This document shows, piece after piece, positions 1-5,988 of a stretch of DNA of 10,111 nucleotides (positions are counted from its first letter, which is position 1; each line of letters starts with the position of its first letter). The stretch is from Candidatus Bathyarchaeota archaeon (lineage in GTDB: Archaea; Thermoproteota; Bathyarchaeia; TCS64). A program made the translations under genes and the position numbers. A model generated the notes under the pieces. It did not search any database, was not told where the DNA came from, and worked only from the letters and a program-made list of their open reading frames with translations. The stretch lies in the NCBI GenBank assembly GCA_030670015.1, contig DAOVCM010000017.1:1-10111 (forward strand), written 5' to 3'.

Positions 1-2
1 CT

Positions 3-1004
3 ATGTACGACTTCGAAGTTGAGCATGTTGCAGAGGAGATAATCAAACGCGGCGCAAGAAGAGTCCTAGTCCAGCTGCCAGACGGCCTTCGCTCCATGGC
101 TCTCTGGCTTGTCAGGAGCCTTAGAGGGATTACAGATGCTGAGATACTACTCAGCGGTGACTCTTGTTATGGCGCGTGTGACATTGCCCTGAGCCAGGCG
201 GGGATCTTGGGGGCGGATCTACTCGTTCATTATGGTCACAGCAAGATGATAGATGAAACTACCATCCCTGTTTTATACATAGAAGCCGCCGTGGACTTCG
301 ATGTTGAACCCCTCACTGAAAGAGTCCTGCCCCTGGTTACGGGATGGGATAAAATCGGCTTATCAGCAACAGTTCAGCATGTACACAAGCTCGGAGAAGT
401 GGCCGAGTCCCTAAGACGGTTAGGTGTAAACCCGGTTATAGCCGCTGGCGGAGGGAAGACACCGCACGACGGTCAGATCCTGGGGTGTGACTATTATACA
501 GCTCAGAGCATTGTCGATGAGGTTGATGGATATGTGTTCGTGGGCGGAGGTCGATTTCACCCCCTTGGGCTGGCGATGACAACGGGAAAACAGGTCGTGG
601 TAGCAAACCCTTACATAATGTCCGTGGAGATGCTTGACGAGAAAAAAGTTATGCAGATAGCGATGCAGCGAATGGCTGCTATCACAGCTGCGAAGGATGC
701 AGACCGGTTTGGCGTTATCGTCAGCCTTAAGCCTGGGCAGTTACAGTTGGCTACGGCGAGATCCCTACGCAACAGGCTTGAGCAGAATAAGAAGGAGGCT
801 GCAATCATCTGTCTCGATGAGGTTAGCAATGCAAAGCTCAGGAACTTTTCTGAAGTTGAAGCCTTCATCAGTACAGCCTGTCCCCGGATCGCACTGGATG
901 GTATAGCAGATATCCGTAAACCATTATTGACCGTGGTCGAGGCCCAGATCATGCTAGGTGAGAAGCGGTGGGAGGATGTATGGGGACGATCATATTTCGG
1001 GTGA
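3..1004 (+). CDS. dph2: Diphthamide biosynthesis enzyme Dph2 (archaeal type)
   Basis: Encodes 333 residues. Archaeal Dph2 is a homodimeric [4Fe-4S] radical enzyme. It cleaves S-adenosylmethionine to transfer a 3-amino-3-carboxypropyl group onto a histidine of elongation factor 2, the first step of diphthamide synthesis in the cytosol. Seen here: an N-terminal LVQLPDGLR stretch (residues 22-30), a GDSCYGACD motif (52-60), a GQILGCD motif (157-163) and a TACPRIALDG motif (291-300). C59, C162 and C293 sit where the three cluster-binding cysteines lie in characterised archaeal Dph2, one per domain. Length is normal for the family. The ATG lies two bases inside the window edge; the protein begins as homologues do, so the gene is probably complete, but its upstream signals are outside the window. 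It is not tightly linked to the next gene. Confidence 0.96.
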   Translation: MYDFEVEHVAEEIIKRGARRVLVQLPDGLRSMALWLVRSLRGITDAEILLSGDSCYGACDIALSQAGILGADLLVHYGHSKMIDETTIPVLYIEAAVDFDVEPLTERVLPLVTGWDKIGLSATVQHVHKLGEVAESLRRLGVNPVIAAGGGKTPHDGQILGCDYYTAQSIVDEVDGYVFVGGGRFHPLGLAMTTGKQVVVANPYIMSVEMLDEKKVMQIAMQRMAAITAAKDADRFGVIVSLKPGQLQLATARSLRNRLEQNKKEAAIICLDEVSNAKLRNFSEVEAFISTACPRIALDGIADIRKPLLTVVEAQIMLGEKRWEDVWGRSYFG

Positions 1005-1208
1005 TGTAAGACTAATTCAATTTCCATTTTCACAATTTAAGAAGAGGTATGTTCGCCTAAGGACATCCTAATCCGGTTGAGCCATTAGGCTGAGTGATTC
1101 AGGGTACTACTTGCTTCTTGTGACCCTTTCAGGCGAGTATTGTAGTACCCACGAACTGTTAGTCGCCTTTAAAACACGTCGTCAGATGCTCTATCTTGGT
1201 TGTAAAAT
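1005..1208. other. Intergenic region with several inverted repeats, possible structured RNA
   Basis: No convincing protein-coding frame. Three short self-complementary sets occur: gcctaa (1055-1060) with ttaggc (1085-1090); a perfect 9-base pair, gggtactac (1102-1110) with gtagtaccc (1142-1150), around a 31-base loop; and tcgcct (1053-1058 and again 1163-1168), either copy able to pair with aggcga (1131-1136). The sets could compete, as in a structured RNA, or could be chance. A weak TATA-like aatttaag lies at 1034-1041. No tRNA, C/D-box or H/ACA-box pattern was recognised. Function unknown. Confidence 0.35.
1167..1174 (+). promoter_or_regulatory. TATA-box candidate upstream of the 75-codon ORF
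   Basis: The sequence ctttaaaa fits the archaeal TATA element. Transcription would start about 25-30 bases downstream, near 1196-1202, inside the 1190-1222 inverted repeat and just before the TTG at 1209. No factor B recognition element was checked beyond purine content. Confidence 0.35.
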
Positions 1209-1222
1209 TTGGCCAAGATAGA
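1190..1222. repeat. 10-base perfect inverted repeat over predicted start site
   Basis: The arm tctatcttgg (1190-1199) is perfectly complementary to ccaagataga (1213-1222), with a 13-base AT-rich loop. It covers the predicted transcription start downstream of the TATA element at 1167-1174 and the TTG at 1209. It could be a dyad operator for a dimeric repressor or, if transcribed, a hairpin hiding a TTG start. The symmetry is seen; the role is inferred. Confidence 0.5.
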
Positions 1223-1436
1223 TGTAACGGGTGAGAACTTCCTAAAAATAATGGAGATACAGCGTGTGATCCTTAAGGATGTGATCAATGCAGGTCTAGA
1301 TGAGGCCTCGCTCGGGTTCTCGATTTCTATCGAAGGTTTGTGCCTAACAAGTAAAAGAGAGATAGAATCTGAATTGAAAGCTTTTAACCCTTTTTTCCCC
1401 GAGATACATGGATCAGTTCGCTTACTCGATCCATAA
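1209..1436 (+). CDS. Possible small hypothetical protein
   Basis: A frame of 75 codons from TTG at 1209, or 61 codons from ATG at 1251. I do not recognise the product. The C-terminal half, with a GFSISIEGL segment followed by a charged stretch and an FNPFFPEI segment, alternates hydrophobic and polar residues like a real folded protein, and a TATA-like element lies upstream. Against it: neither start has a good Shine-Dalgarno sequence, the gene is short, and its last 15 bases overlap the tail of the convergent minus-strand gene. It may instead be the leftover C-terminus of a larger gene. Low to moderate confidence. Confidence 0.4.
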   Translation: MAKIDVTGENFLKIMEIQRVILKDVINAGLDEASLGFSISIEGLCLTSKREIESELKAFNPFFPEIHGSVRLLDP

Positions 1437-1778
1437 TTCTCTCTCCATGTCTTTCCAGACCTCGACTTTCATGCTCTGATGATTGAAGACGCCACGGTAG
1501 TAGGGGTCGTTTTCCTTGTACTCCTCATAAGGTCCCTCATAGTCACCTCGCCTCTCCTTGTACGCCTCGAGATCCGAGAGGCTTTCATACTCCCACATGA
1601 TGAGATGCCGCTCAGATTCCTCTCCCGCGATGGTTTTAACGAAGTAGCGGACGCTCTTCCACTCAGGGAACAGTTAGCGGTGTTCGTTAACCCATTCGAG
1701 CCAGCGGTGCATCCACTCCTTGTGCTCTTTTTCTTTACCTTCAGCCACCCTCCAGCTCTCGACCTCGAAAATAGGCAT
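1422..1778 (-). pseudogene. NIPSNAP-like / dimeric alpha-beta barrel protein, interrupted by one in-frame stop
   Basis: Reading the minus strand from ATG (1778-1776) gives a coherent protein of 118 codons ending in TAA (1424-1422). It starts MPIFEVESWRV and ends EVWKDMERELWIE. The only break is TAA at 1676-1674, codon 35, in the context NEHR-stop-LFPEWKSVRYF. There is no frameshift, and the reading on both sides is strongly protein-like, rich in W, Y, E and K. A one-base change from GAA (Glu) or AAA (Lys) would give this TAA. A good Shine-Dalgarno GGAGGG (1790-1785) precedes the ATG, and an AT-rich TATA candidate lies at 1826-1816. The beta-alpha-beta look (FEVESWRV, an acidic/aromatic helix, VRYFV, HLIMWEYESL) suggests the NIPSNAP-like dimeric ferredoxin-fold superfamily; this is by resemblance only. 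Either a fresh nonsense mutation or a sequence error. The next in-frame ATG after the stop (1598-1596) would lose half the fold. Confidence 0.75.
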
Positions 1779-1932
1779 GACTAACCCTCCTCAACATGTG
1801 TACCATAACTGTGGGTATAGATTTTTCCATGTTCATTCCGAGGAGTCAAGGGCTTCAAGTACGTTTGTTGATACGCGCGGTAACTTCATACCTGATTGCC
1901 GCTGTTATTGGATTCAACTTGATGATCATAGG
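1779..1932. promoter_or_regulatory. Divergent promoter region between the interrupted gene and csl4
   Basis: No convincing gene. On the minus strand it carries the ribosome binding site GGAGGG (1790-1785) and a TATA-like aaaaatctata (about 1826-1816) for the interrupted gene. Several short overlapping frames can be read across here on both strands, but none has a ribosome site or a recognisable product. Confidence 0.45.
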
Positions 1933-1943
1933 GTTTATTAAAA
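1933..1943 (+). promoter_or_regulatory. TATA box of the csl4-rpoL-DUF99 transcript
   Basis: The stretch gtttattaaaa matches the archaeal TATA consensus. A start site 25-30 bases downstream would fall near 1963-1968, giving csl4 an unusually long leader of about 100 bases that contains nested complementary segments. Confidence 0.5.
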
Positions 1944-1968
1944 GGCGAAACAATTGGTGCCATCGGCT

Positions 1969-2045
1969 CTCGGGGATTCGGATACGGTTCAAAGAAAAAG
2001 CGCCATCTTTGAATACTGGAATCATGAAGTCGCCCGACATCCGAG
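1969..2045 (+). promoter_or_regulatory. Structured leader of csl4 (candidate)
   Basis: Three nested complementary pairs occur in order: ctcgg (1969-1973) with ccgag (2041-2045); gattc (1975-1979) with gaatc (2019-2023); and an 8-base pair, ttcaaaga (1988-1995) with tctttgaa (2006-2013), closing a 10-base loop. All lie between the predicted transcription start and the csl4 ribosome site (GAGG, 2055-2058). This may be a folded 5' leader or a small RNA. The inner hairpin is the solid part; the outer helices are short. Confidence 0.35.
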
Positions 2046-2063
2046 GTACGAGCTGAGGCAATA

Positions 2064-2639
2064 ATGTCAAAAATCATGTTGAAAGACAGGGATGTGTTCC
2101 CCGGCGATAAGCTTGCAGTAATTGAAGTGCTCCAGAACGGTCTAGGAGCCTACCAGCAGGACGGTCAAGTGAGGTCCTCCGAGCTGGGAAGGGCCCGCTT
2201 CAACCTCGAGAAGAGACTTGTGGAGGTTGAGAAGAGAACGAGAAAGCTCATCCTTCCACGTGAAGGCCTCGAAGTCGTGGCTGAGGTCGGTTCTGTCATG
2301 AGGCGGGACGCTCGGGTAGACATTTTCATCATCGACGGTAAGAGGATCGCCAAGCCATACACAGGGGTCATCCACATATCTAGCGTCGATAGGGACTACG
2401 TGAAGGATATGACGATGGCTGTACGTAACAGCGACATTGTCAAAGCCAAGATAATCAACACTAAAAACTGGATCATACAGCTCTCCATCAGGAACCCTGA
2501 GTATGGCGTTATCTATGCTTATTGTTCGAGGTGTGGCACGTTGATGGAGCAGGAAAGGGGTCGTCTCCACTGTCCAAAGTGTGACCGGGCCGAGCGAAGG
2601 AAGATGGCCAAGACCTATGGTACGGAGGAACTGGTTTGA
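2064..2639 (+). CDS. csl4: Exosome complex RNA-binding subunit Csl4
   Basis: 191 residues. Csl4 is a cap protein of the archaeal exosome: it sits on the Rrp41/Rrp42 ring and guides RNA into the 3'-5' phosphorolytic chamber in the cytoplasm. Seen here: an N-terminal domain with the typical VFPGDKLAVIE start (residues 11-21), an S1 RNA-binding domain at about 67-145 (including GVIHISSVD, 101-109), and a C-terminal zinc ribbon whose ligands are C154, C157, C170 and C173. The ATG at 2064 is preceded by GAGG at 2055-2058. Its stop overlaps the rpoL start by four bases (TTGA), so the two are translationally linked. Csl4 next to RpoL is a familiar archaeal pairing. Length is usual. Confidence 0.95.
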   Translation: MSKIMLKDRDVFPGDKLAVIEVLQNGLGAYQQDGQVRSSELGRARFNLEKRLVEVEKRTRKLILPREGLEVVAEVGSVMRRDARVDIFIIDGKRIAKPYTGVIHISSVDRDYVKDMTMAVRNSDIVKAKIINTKNWIIQLSIRNPEYGVIYAYCSRCGTLMEQERGRLHCPKCDRAERRKMAKTYGTEELV

Positions 2640-2926
2640 AGCTCAAGGTTGTCAGTTATGAAGACGGTAGACTTGAGATGGCCGTCGGCGGGGAAGGGCA
2701 TACTCTTCTCAATCTCCTACAGAGTTCCCTTCTCACCAACGAGGATGTGAAAATGGCCGGATACTCGAAGCCGCACCCGTTGATGGATCGCTCAGTCCTC
2801 TATGTCAACATGAAACAGGGGGAGGAATACGAGGAGGCCTTGCTGAAAGCAGCGGTGGACGCAAAGGAGAAGGTCAGCACGTTCCTCACCCAGTTCAAGA
2901 GTCAGGTAGTAAAGAAGAGCGTCTGA
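2636..2926 (+). CDS. rpoL: DNA-directed RNA polymerase subunit Rpo11 (RpoL)
   Basis: 96 residues. Rpo11 pairs with Rpo3 to form the assembly platform of archaeal RNA polymerase, equivalent to eukaryotic RPB11 and one bacterial alpha subunit. The family's dimerisation region is clear: GEGHTLLNLLQSSLL (residues 20-34), followed by the AGYSKPHPLMDRSVLYV block (41-57) and a long C-terminal helix. The TTG at 2636 is chosen because it gives the expected N-terminus (MKLKVVSYEDG), overlaps the csl4 stop by four bases, and follows GGAGG at 2624-2628. Length is normal. It is co-transcribed with csl4 and probably with the DUF99 gene 39 bases downstream. Confidence 0.96.
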   Translation: MKLKVVSYEDGRLEMAVGGEGHTLLNLLQSSLLTNEDVKMAGYSKPHPLMDRSVLYVNMKQGEEYEEALLKAAVDAKEKVSTFLTQFKSQVVKKSV

Positions 2927-2965
2927 AAGTCGTCTCTATAACCCTGCTTAAGAAGGCGGGTTCTG

Positions 2966-3496
2966 ATGAGTGTCTATAACCTAAGGCAGGTCAAGAAGGA
3001 GATCAGGGTTCTAGGCGTCGCAGCCAGACCAGCCGGAGTCGATTATAGAATTCAAGTAGTAGGCGTTGTATTCAGGGGAAAGCTATGGCTTGACGGTGTA
3101 ATGAGGACAGAGACTATCGGGCCTGACGTCACTAAAGGGGTTGCCAAGATGATCTGCAATTCACCCCACCACCCTCAGATTAGGGTGATACTGCTCCACG
3201 GCGACCTGCTGGTAGGTGGAACATCCATCAATCCCTGCATCCTCTCCTCAGCCACCCTGAGACCGGTGATAGCCCTGAACTTTAACAGAGAATCTATCCG
3301 GGATGAAGGCATTGAGAACGTACGCTGGCTCAGACTTGAACAGAAGGGGCTTGCTACCTCCTCGTTCTCGGTGGGCTTAACTACCCGTATTGCAATGCGA
3401 GTGCTTGAGACTGCTAAGCGCGGTGATGCCATGCCCGAGGCTTTGAGGGTTGTAAGGCTCGTGGCTTCAGCCTTTGCCGAAGGAGCTTTAACATAA
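2966..3496 (+). CDS. DUF99 (UPF0215) family protein
   Basis: 176 residues, close to the usual DUF99 length. Family features seen: the N-terminal KKEIRVLGVA strand (10-19), a VVGVVFRGKLWLDGVM block (31-46), and a central IRVILLHGDLLVGGTSIN block (72-89) at the place where family members have a GI-rich strand and turn. DUF99 proteins are archaeal, of unproven function, with a fold reported as similar to endonuclease V (RNase H-like). Odd here: many members have an acidic DDGPF-like motif after the first strand, but this copy reads GVAARPAG (17-24); an LDG-like motif is LHG (77-79). It may therefore not be a nuclease. The ATG at 2966 follows ggcggg (2955-2960). Probably the third gene of the csl4 operon. 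Confidence 0.85.
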   Translation: MSVYNLRQVKKEIRVLGVAARPAGVDYRIQVVGVVFRGKLWLDGVMRTETIGPDVTKGVAKMICNSPHHPQIRVILLHGDLLVGGTSINPCILSSATLRPVIALNFNRESIRDEGIENVRWLRLEQKGLATSSFSVGLTTRIAMRVLETAKRGDAMPEALRVVRLVASAFAEGALT

Positions 3497-3497
3497 T

Positions 3498-3506
3498 CTT
3501 TAAAAA
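3498..3506 (+). promoter_or_regulatory. TATA box of tfs
   Basis: The sequence ctttaaaaa, just after the DUF99 stop, is a good archaeal TATA element. The predicted start near 3528 gives a short leader that carries the GGAAGGG ribosome site (3534-3540) before the GTG start at 3549. Confidence 0.55.
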
Positions 3507-3548
3507 GCATTCGTAAACCTAGAAGAGCACGACGGAAGGGTTTTCTCG

Positions 3549-3869
3549 GTGAAGTTCTGCTCGAAATGTGGCACTATCCTCATACTGGATCCGGAAAAGA
3601 AGCTTCTCGTCTGCCCAAAGTGCGGGGCCGAGGAGCAGCCGGATAGCGAGATTGTCTACTCTAGGAACTTGGAGGAGAAAGACAAGATCGTGGTCATAGG
3701 GAAGAAAGAGCGGAACCTGAGGACAACTCCCCAGACAAAAGCGAAGTGCCCAAAGTGCGGTAACACGATGGCATACTGGTGGATGGTCCAGACCCGGGGG
3801 ATAGATGAAAGCGCAACCCAGTTCTACAGGTGCACCAAGTGCGGTCACACATGGCGCGACTATGGTTGA
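3549..3869 (+). CDS. tfs: Transcription elongation factor TFS (TFIIS-like)
   Basis: 106 residues. TFS reaches into the secondary channel of a backtracked RNA polymerase and stimulates cleavage of the transcript 3' end, rescuing stalled complexes and improving fidelity. Two zinc ribbons are visible: an N-terminal one with C4, C7, C22 and C25, and a C-terminal one with C67, C70, C95 and C98. The catalytic QTRGIDE motif (81-87) is intact, with D86 and E87 as the acidic pair that acts at the polymerase active site, so this should be a cleavage-competent TFS and not an inhibitory paralogue. GTG at 3549 is chosen because it gives the standard MKFCSKCG start and lies 8 bases after GGAAGGG. Its own TATA box separates it from the csl4 group. 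Confidence 0.96.
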   Translation: MKFCSKCGTILILDPEKKLLVCPKCGAEEQPDSEIVYSRNLEEKDKIVVIGKKERNLRTTPQTKAKCPKCGNTMAYWWMVQTRGIDESATQFYRCTKCGHTWRDYG

Positions 3870-3877
3870 GCGAACAG

Positions 3878-3883
3878 TTTTTT
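3878..3883 (+). terminator. T-run after tfs
   Basis: Six consecutive T bases eight bases after the tfs stop. Archaeal polymerases can terminate at such oligo-T tracts without a hairpin. It may only partly stop transcription into pcna, whose own promoter I cannot place with confidence. Confidence 0.35.
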
Positions 3884-3938
3884 AGGTCTTCATAGCAATA
3901 TGTTTACAAGATTGTTAAATTCCTAAGGAGGAGACGAG

Positions 3939-4691
3939 TTGTTCGAGGTTGAGATATCACGGATAGACCCCTTCCGCAGCCTGATGAAGGCACTGTCTGT
4001 CATCGTCGAGGAGGGAACCTTCAACATGGACGAGGCCCAGATGAAGCTCCTCGCTATGGACCCCAGCCACGTTGCCATGGTGGACTTTGAGCTACCGCAT
4101 GAGTTCTTCGATAAATACACGTGTGAGGGGGAGCCCAAGCTCACACTGAACATAGGCGAGTTCCTGAAGTTCCTGGATAGGGTTGAACGAGATGAGCAGG
4201 TTACAATAAAACTTGAGGAGGATAACGCTAGGCTGATCATCCGCTGTAGGCGTGGCGGCCATACCAGGCGGTTCGCTATGCCTATACTGGAACCGTTGGA
4301 TGAGGAGGTCCCACAGCCTAAAATCACCTTCAAGGCCTCCACACGCATCCTAACCCATAGCCTGCGGAGAGCAATCAAGGACGCCTCACTGGTCAGCGAG
4401 CACGTGAGGCTTGAGGTCGCTGGAGATGAGTTCAAGATCAGCGCCACTGGGGACATGGGGAGCGCTCTCAGCGAGTGGAAACGAGACTCCGATGAGCTGC
4501 TGGAGCTTAAGGCTGAGGAGGAGTCAAACGCCACATTTACTCTCAGCTACCTCCAGGACATCGTGAACGCCGTGGCCACATCAAGCGAAGTTGTAACTCT
4601 GGAGCTCTCCACAGACATGCCGATCAAGATGGACTTTGAGCTTCCCCAAGGTCGGCTTGTCTATTACCTCGCACCGTGTATTGGCGTCTGA
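3939..4691 (+). CDS. pcn: DNA polymerase sliding clamp PCNA
   Basis: 250 residues. PCNA forms a trimeric ring around DNA that tethers DNA polymerase, ligase, FEN1 and RFC partners. The hallmark MKLLAMDPSHVAMVDFELP segment (residues 34-52) is intact, as is the C-terminal LVYYLAP end. TTG at 3939 is chosen because it gives the normal start (MFEVEI) and follows a strong AAGGAGGAG site (3925-3933) by five bases. Oddity: the C-terminal motif usually reads LAPRI, but here it is LAPCIGV; an Arg codon CGT differs from the TGT seen by one base. A single pcna is visible, so a homotrimer is likely, but lineages with several PCNAs exist. It sits beside the primase genes it works with. Confidence 0.96.
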   Translation: MFEVEISRIDPFRSLMKALSVIVEEGTFNMDEAQMKLLAMDPSHVAMVDFELPHEFFDKYTCEGEPKLTLNIGEFLKFLDRVERDEQVTIKLEEDNARLIIRCRRGGHTRRFAMPILEPLDEEVPQPKITFKASTRILTHSLRRAIKDASLVSEHVRLEVAGDEFKISATGDMGSALSEWKRDSDELLELKAEEESNATFTLSYLQDIVNAVATSSEVVTLELSTDMPIKMDFELPQGRLVYYLAPCIGV

Positions 4692-4906
4692 TTCCGGAAA
4701 CCTTATCTCCTTTCATTGATGCGTTAATCGACTGTTATATGGCAGAGTCGGTCTTCTTGGATCTATTTCAACGAATCAACTCCATACTATTGCTAAGGTG
4801 GACGCAAGCCAAGGCTGCAAGAACGTTGGTACCCTTACTGTATTTCCATATAAGAAGTAAGGATAATATTCTACCGCGTCACCTTATGGGGTAGAGCTGG
4901 CTTAGC
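4692..4906. other. pcna-priL intergenic region
   Basis: 215 bases without a supportable gene; the short plus-strand frame that crosses it overlaps the pcna end, lacks a ribosome site and reads as random. A TATA candidate for priL (catataag) lies near 4848-4856. The stretch taaggtg (4794-4800) is complementary to cacctta (4880-4886), and ctacc (4871-4875) to ggtag (4890-4894). These are short and may be chance. Confidence 0.4.
4848..4856 (+). promoter_or_regulatory. TATA-box candidate for priL
   Basis: An AT-rich catataag element about 50 bases before the priL ATG predicts a start near 4878-4882 and a leader of about 25 bases. The same catataag string recurs before the small gene at 5989. Confidence 0.4.
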
Positions 4907-5962
4907 ATGATCTCGGAGAGGGAAGCCGCCAAGTACCCTTTCCTCAGTGAGGCGGCCAGACTTGTCGACATGCTTGACCTGACGCTCGATGACCTCGCAG
5001 AGCCCGTTCACGCGAAGGTTCTCGATAGGGCGGAAGGTAGGGTGTCAGAGGCCATTTTGAAGGGAAAGGCCAGTGCGAATCTAGGTGACTCCCTTACCGA
5101 GCTTCTCTCCTTCCCAGTCGCTAACATGTTCATCACGGCGCTGGGAGAAAGATTTCTCGACCGGAGATACGCATTGAGCGAGGCTGTCCGAGCCTACGAG
5201 CTTCTGAATGATGAGAGTGAGGCCCGGGTCGCCAAGATGGCTAGAACTGAGTTTCAATGGGACCTTAGGTTGGTCAGAGAGCTGCTCGATGGCAGGCTTT
5301 ACAGGTTCGAGCTGCATTTCAACGACTTTCTGGGGAACGCGGCTGCGTTCAGGGAGCCTAAATGGAAGCTTGTGAACAGGCTTATGCGAGATGGGTATGT
5401 TCTCCTAACCAATCCAGAGACGACACGCCTCCTCCAGGAGGAGATACGAAGGAGGATTGGCGGCTTAATATCAAAACACCGCGGTCTCAGACTCCCTGAG
5501 CCCCTCCAGGCGCGGGTGGATAGACTGGGTAGGACGTTTGAGGAGAATAGGTCTAGTATAACAGGGGGGGATCTCCCTACAGATGTCTTGGTGGAGGGCT
5601 TTCCCCCGTGTATGAGGTATGCCTTCGAGGGGTTGATGGCGGGGAGGAGGGCAGGTCACATGGAGCGGTTCGCGCTTACATCGTTTCTCATCAACGCTGG
5701 GATGGATATTGACGAGATCGTGAAGCTATTCGTCTCTGTCACAGACTTCGACGAGCAGTTCACCCGATATCAGATCGAGCACATCGCTGGCCTTCGGGGC
5801 GGCCGGACAAGGTACACGCCACCGAGCTGCTCCACCCTTCGCACCCATGGCGTATGCCACAACCCGGACTCGTTATGCAAAAGGGTGAAACACCCCCTCA
5901 GCTACTACAGGATAAAAATCCAGGATATACGAGGGAAGCAGGAAGATAAACCTGCAGAGTAG
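4907..5962 (+). CDS. priL: DNA primase large subunit PriL
   Basis: 351 residues. PriL is the non-catalytic partner of PriS and helps start and regulate RNA/DNA primer synthesis. The C-terminal Fe-S domain is clear: its four expected [4Fe-4S] cysteines are C235 (in FPPCMRYAFEGL), C308 (in PPSCSTLRTHGVC), C317 and C324. The N-terminal part is the alpha-helical domain that docks PriS. The N-terminal KYPFLSEA segment (9-16) also matches the family start. The ATG at 4907 has no strong ribosome site close by, only ggggt well upstream. Length is normal. It is followed after 26 bases by a small Cys-containing gene and then by priS. Confidence 0.95.
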   Translation: MISEREAAKYPFLSEAARLVDMLDLTLDDLAEPVHAKVLDRAEGRVSEAILKGKASANLGDSLTELLSFPVANMFITALGERFLDRRYALSEAVRAYELLNDESEARVAKMARTEFQWDLRLVRELLDGRLYRFELHFNDFLGNAAAFREPKWKLVNRLMRDGYVLLTNPETTRLLQEEIRRRIGGLISKHRGLRLPEPLQARVDRLGRTFEENRSSITGGDLPTDVLVEGFPPCMRYAFEGLMAGRRAGHMERFALTSFLINAGMDIDEIVKLFVSVTDFDEQFTRYQIEHIAGLRGGRTRYTPPSCSTLRTHGVCHNPDSLCKRVKHPLSYYRIKIQDIRGKQEDKPAE

Positions 5963-5968
5963 AACCCT

Positions 5969-5976
5969 CATATAAG
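5969..5976 (+). promoter_or_regulatory. TATA-like element before the small inter-primase gene
   Basis: catataag lies immediately after the priL stop. It is only about 13 bases ahead of the ATG at 5989, too close for normal archaeal spacing to that start. It could serve an internal start or be incidental. Confidence 0.2.
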
Positions 5977-5988
5977 AGAGGGGAGTTA

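Noticed and set aside
611..1033. Long minus-strand frame opposite dph2
   Set aside because: It is Ser/Ile/Ala-rich, has no family look, and lies wholly opposite a firmly identified gene.
1422..1778. The in-frame stop as a recoded pyrrolysine or selenocysteine codon
   Set aside because: The codon is TAA, not TAG or TGA, and no insertion element was seen.
1479..1784. Plus-strand frame of 101 codons
   Set aside because: It lies opposite the interrupted minus-strand gene, whose translation is far more protein-like and has a ribosome site.
1796..2056. Plus-strand frame of 86 codons with a hydrophobic middle, a possible small membrane protein
   Set aside because: No ribosome site; it runs through the csl4 promoter and leader, and the hydrophobic run is short and mixed with Arg.
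2930..2995. Direct repeat of tctataacc around the DUF99 start
   Set aside because: Only nine bases in two copies, one inside the coding sequence; most likely chance.
3923..4534. 203-codon Ser-rich minus-strand frame
   Set aside because: A shadow of pcna; Ser-rich composition is typical of antisense reading of Glu/Leu-rich genes.
4700..4760. Possible C/D-box RNA from a ttgatg string near 4718
   Set aside because: The C-box match is poor, and no properly placed D box with a terminal stem was found.
4676..4894. Plus-strand frame of 72 codons between pcna and priL
   Set aside because: It overlaps the pcna end, has no ribosome site and covers the likely priL promoter.
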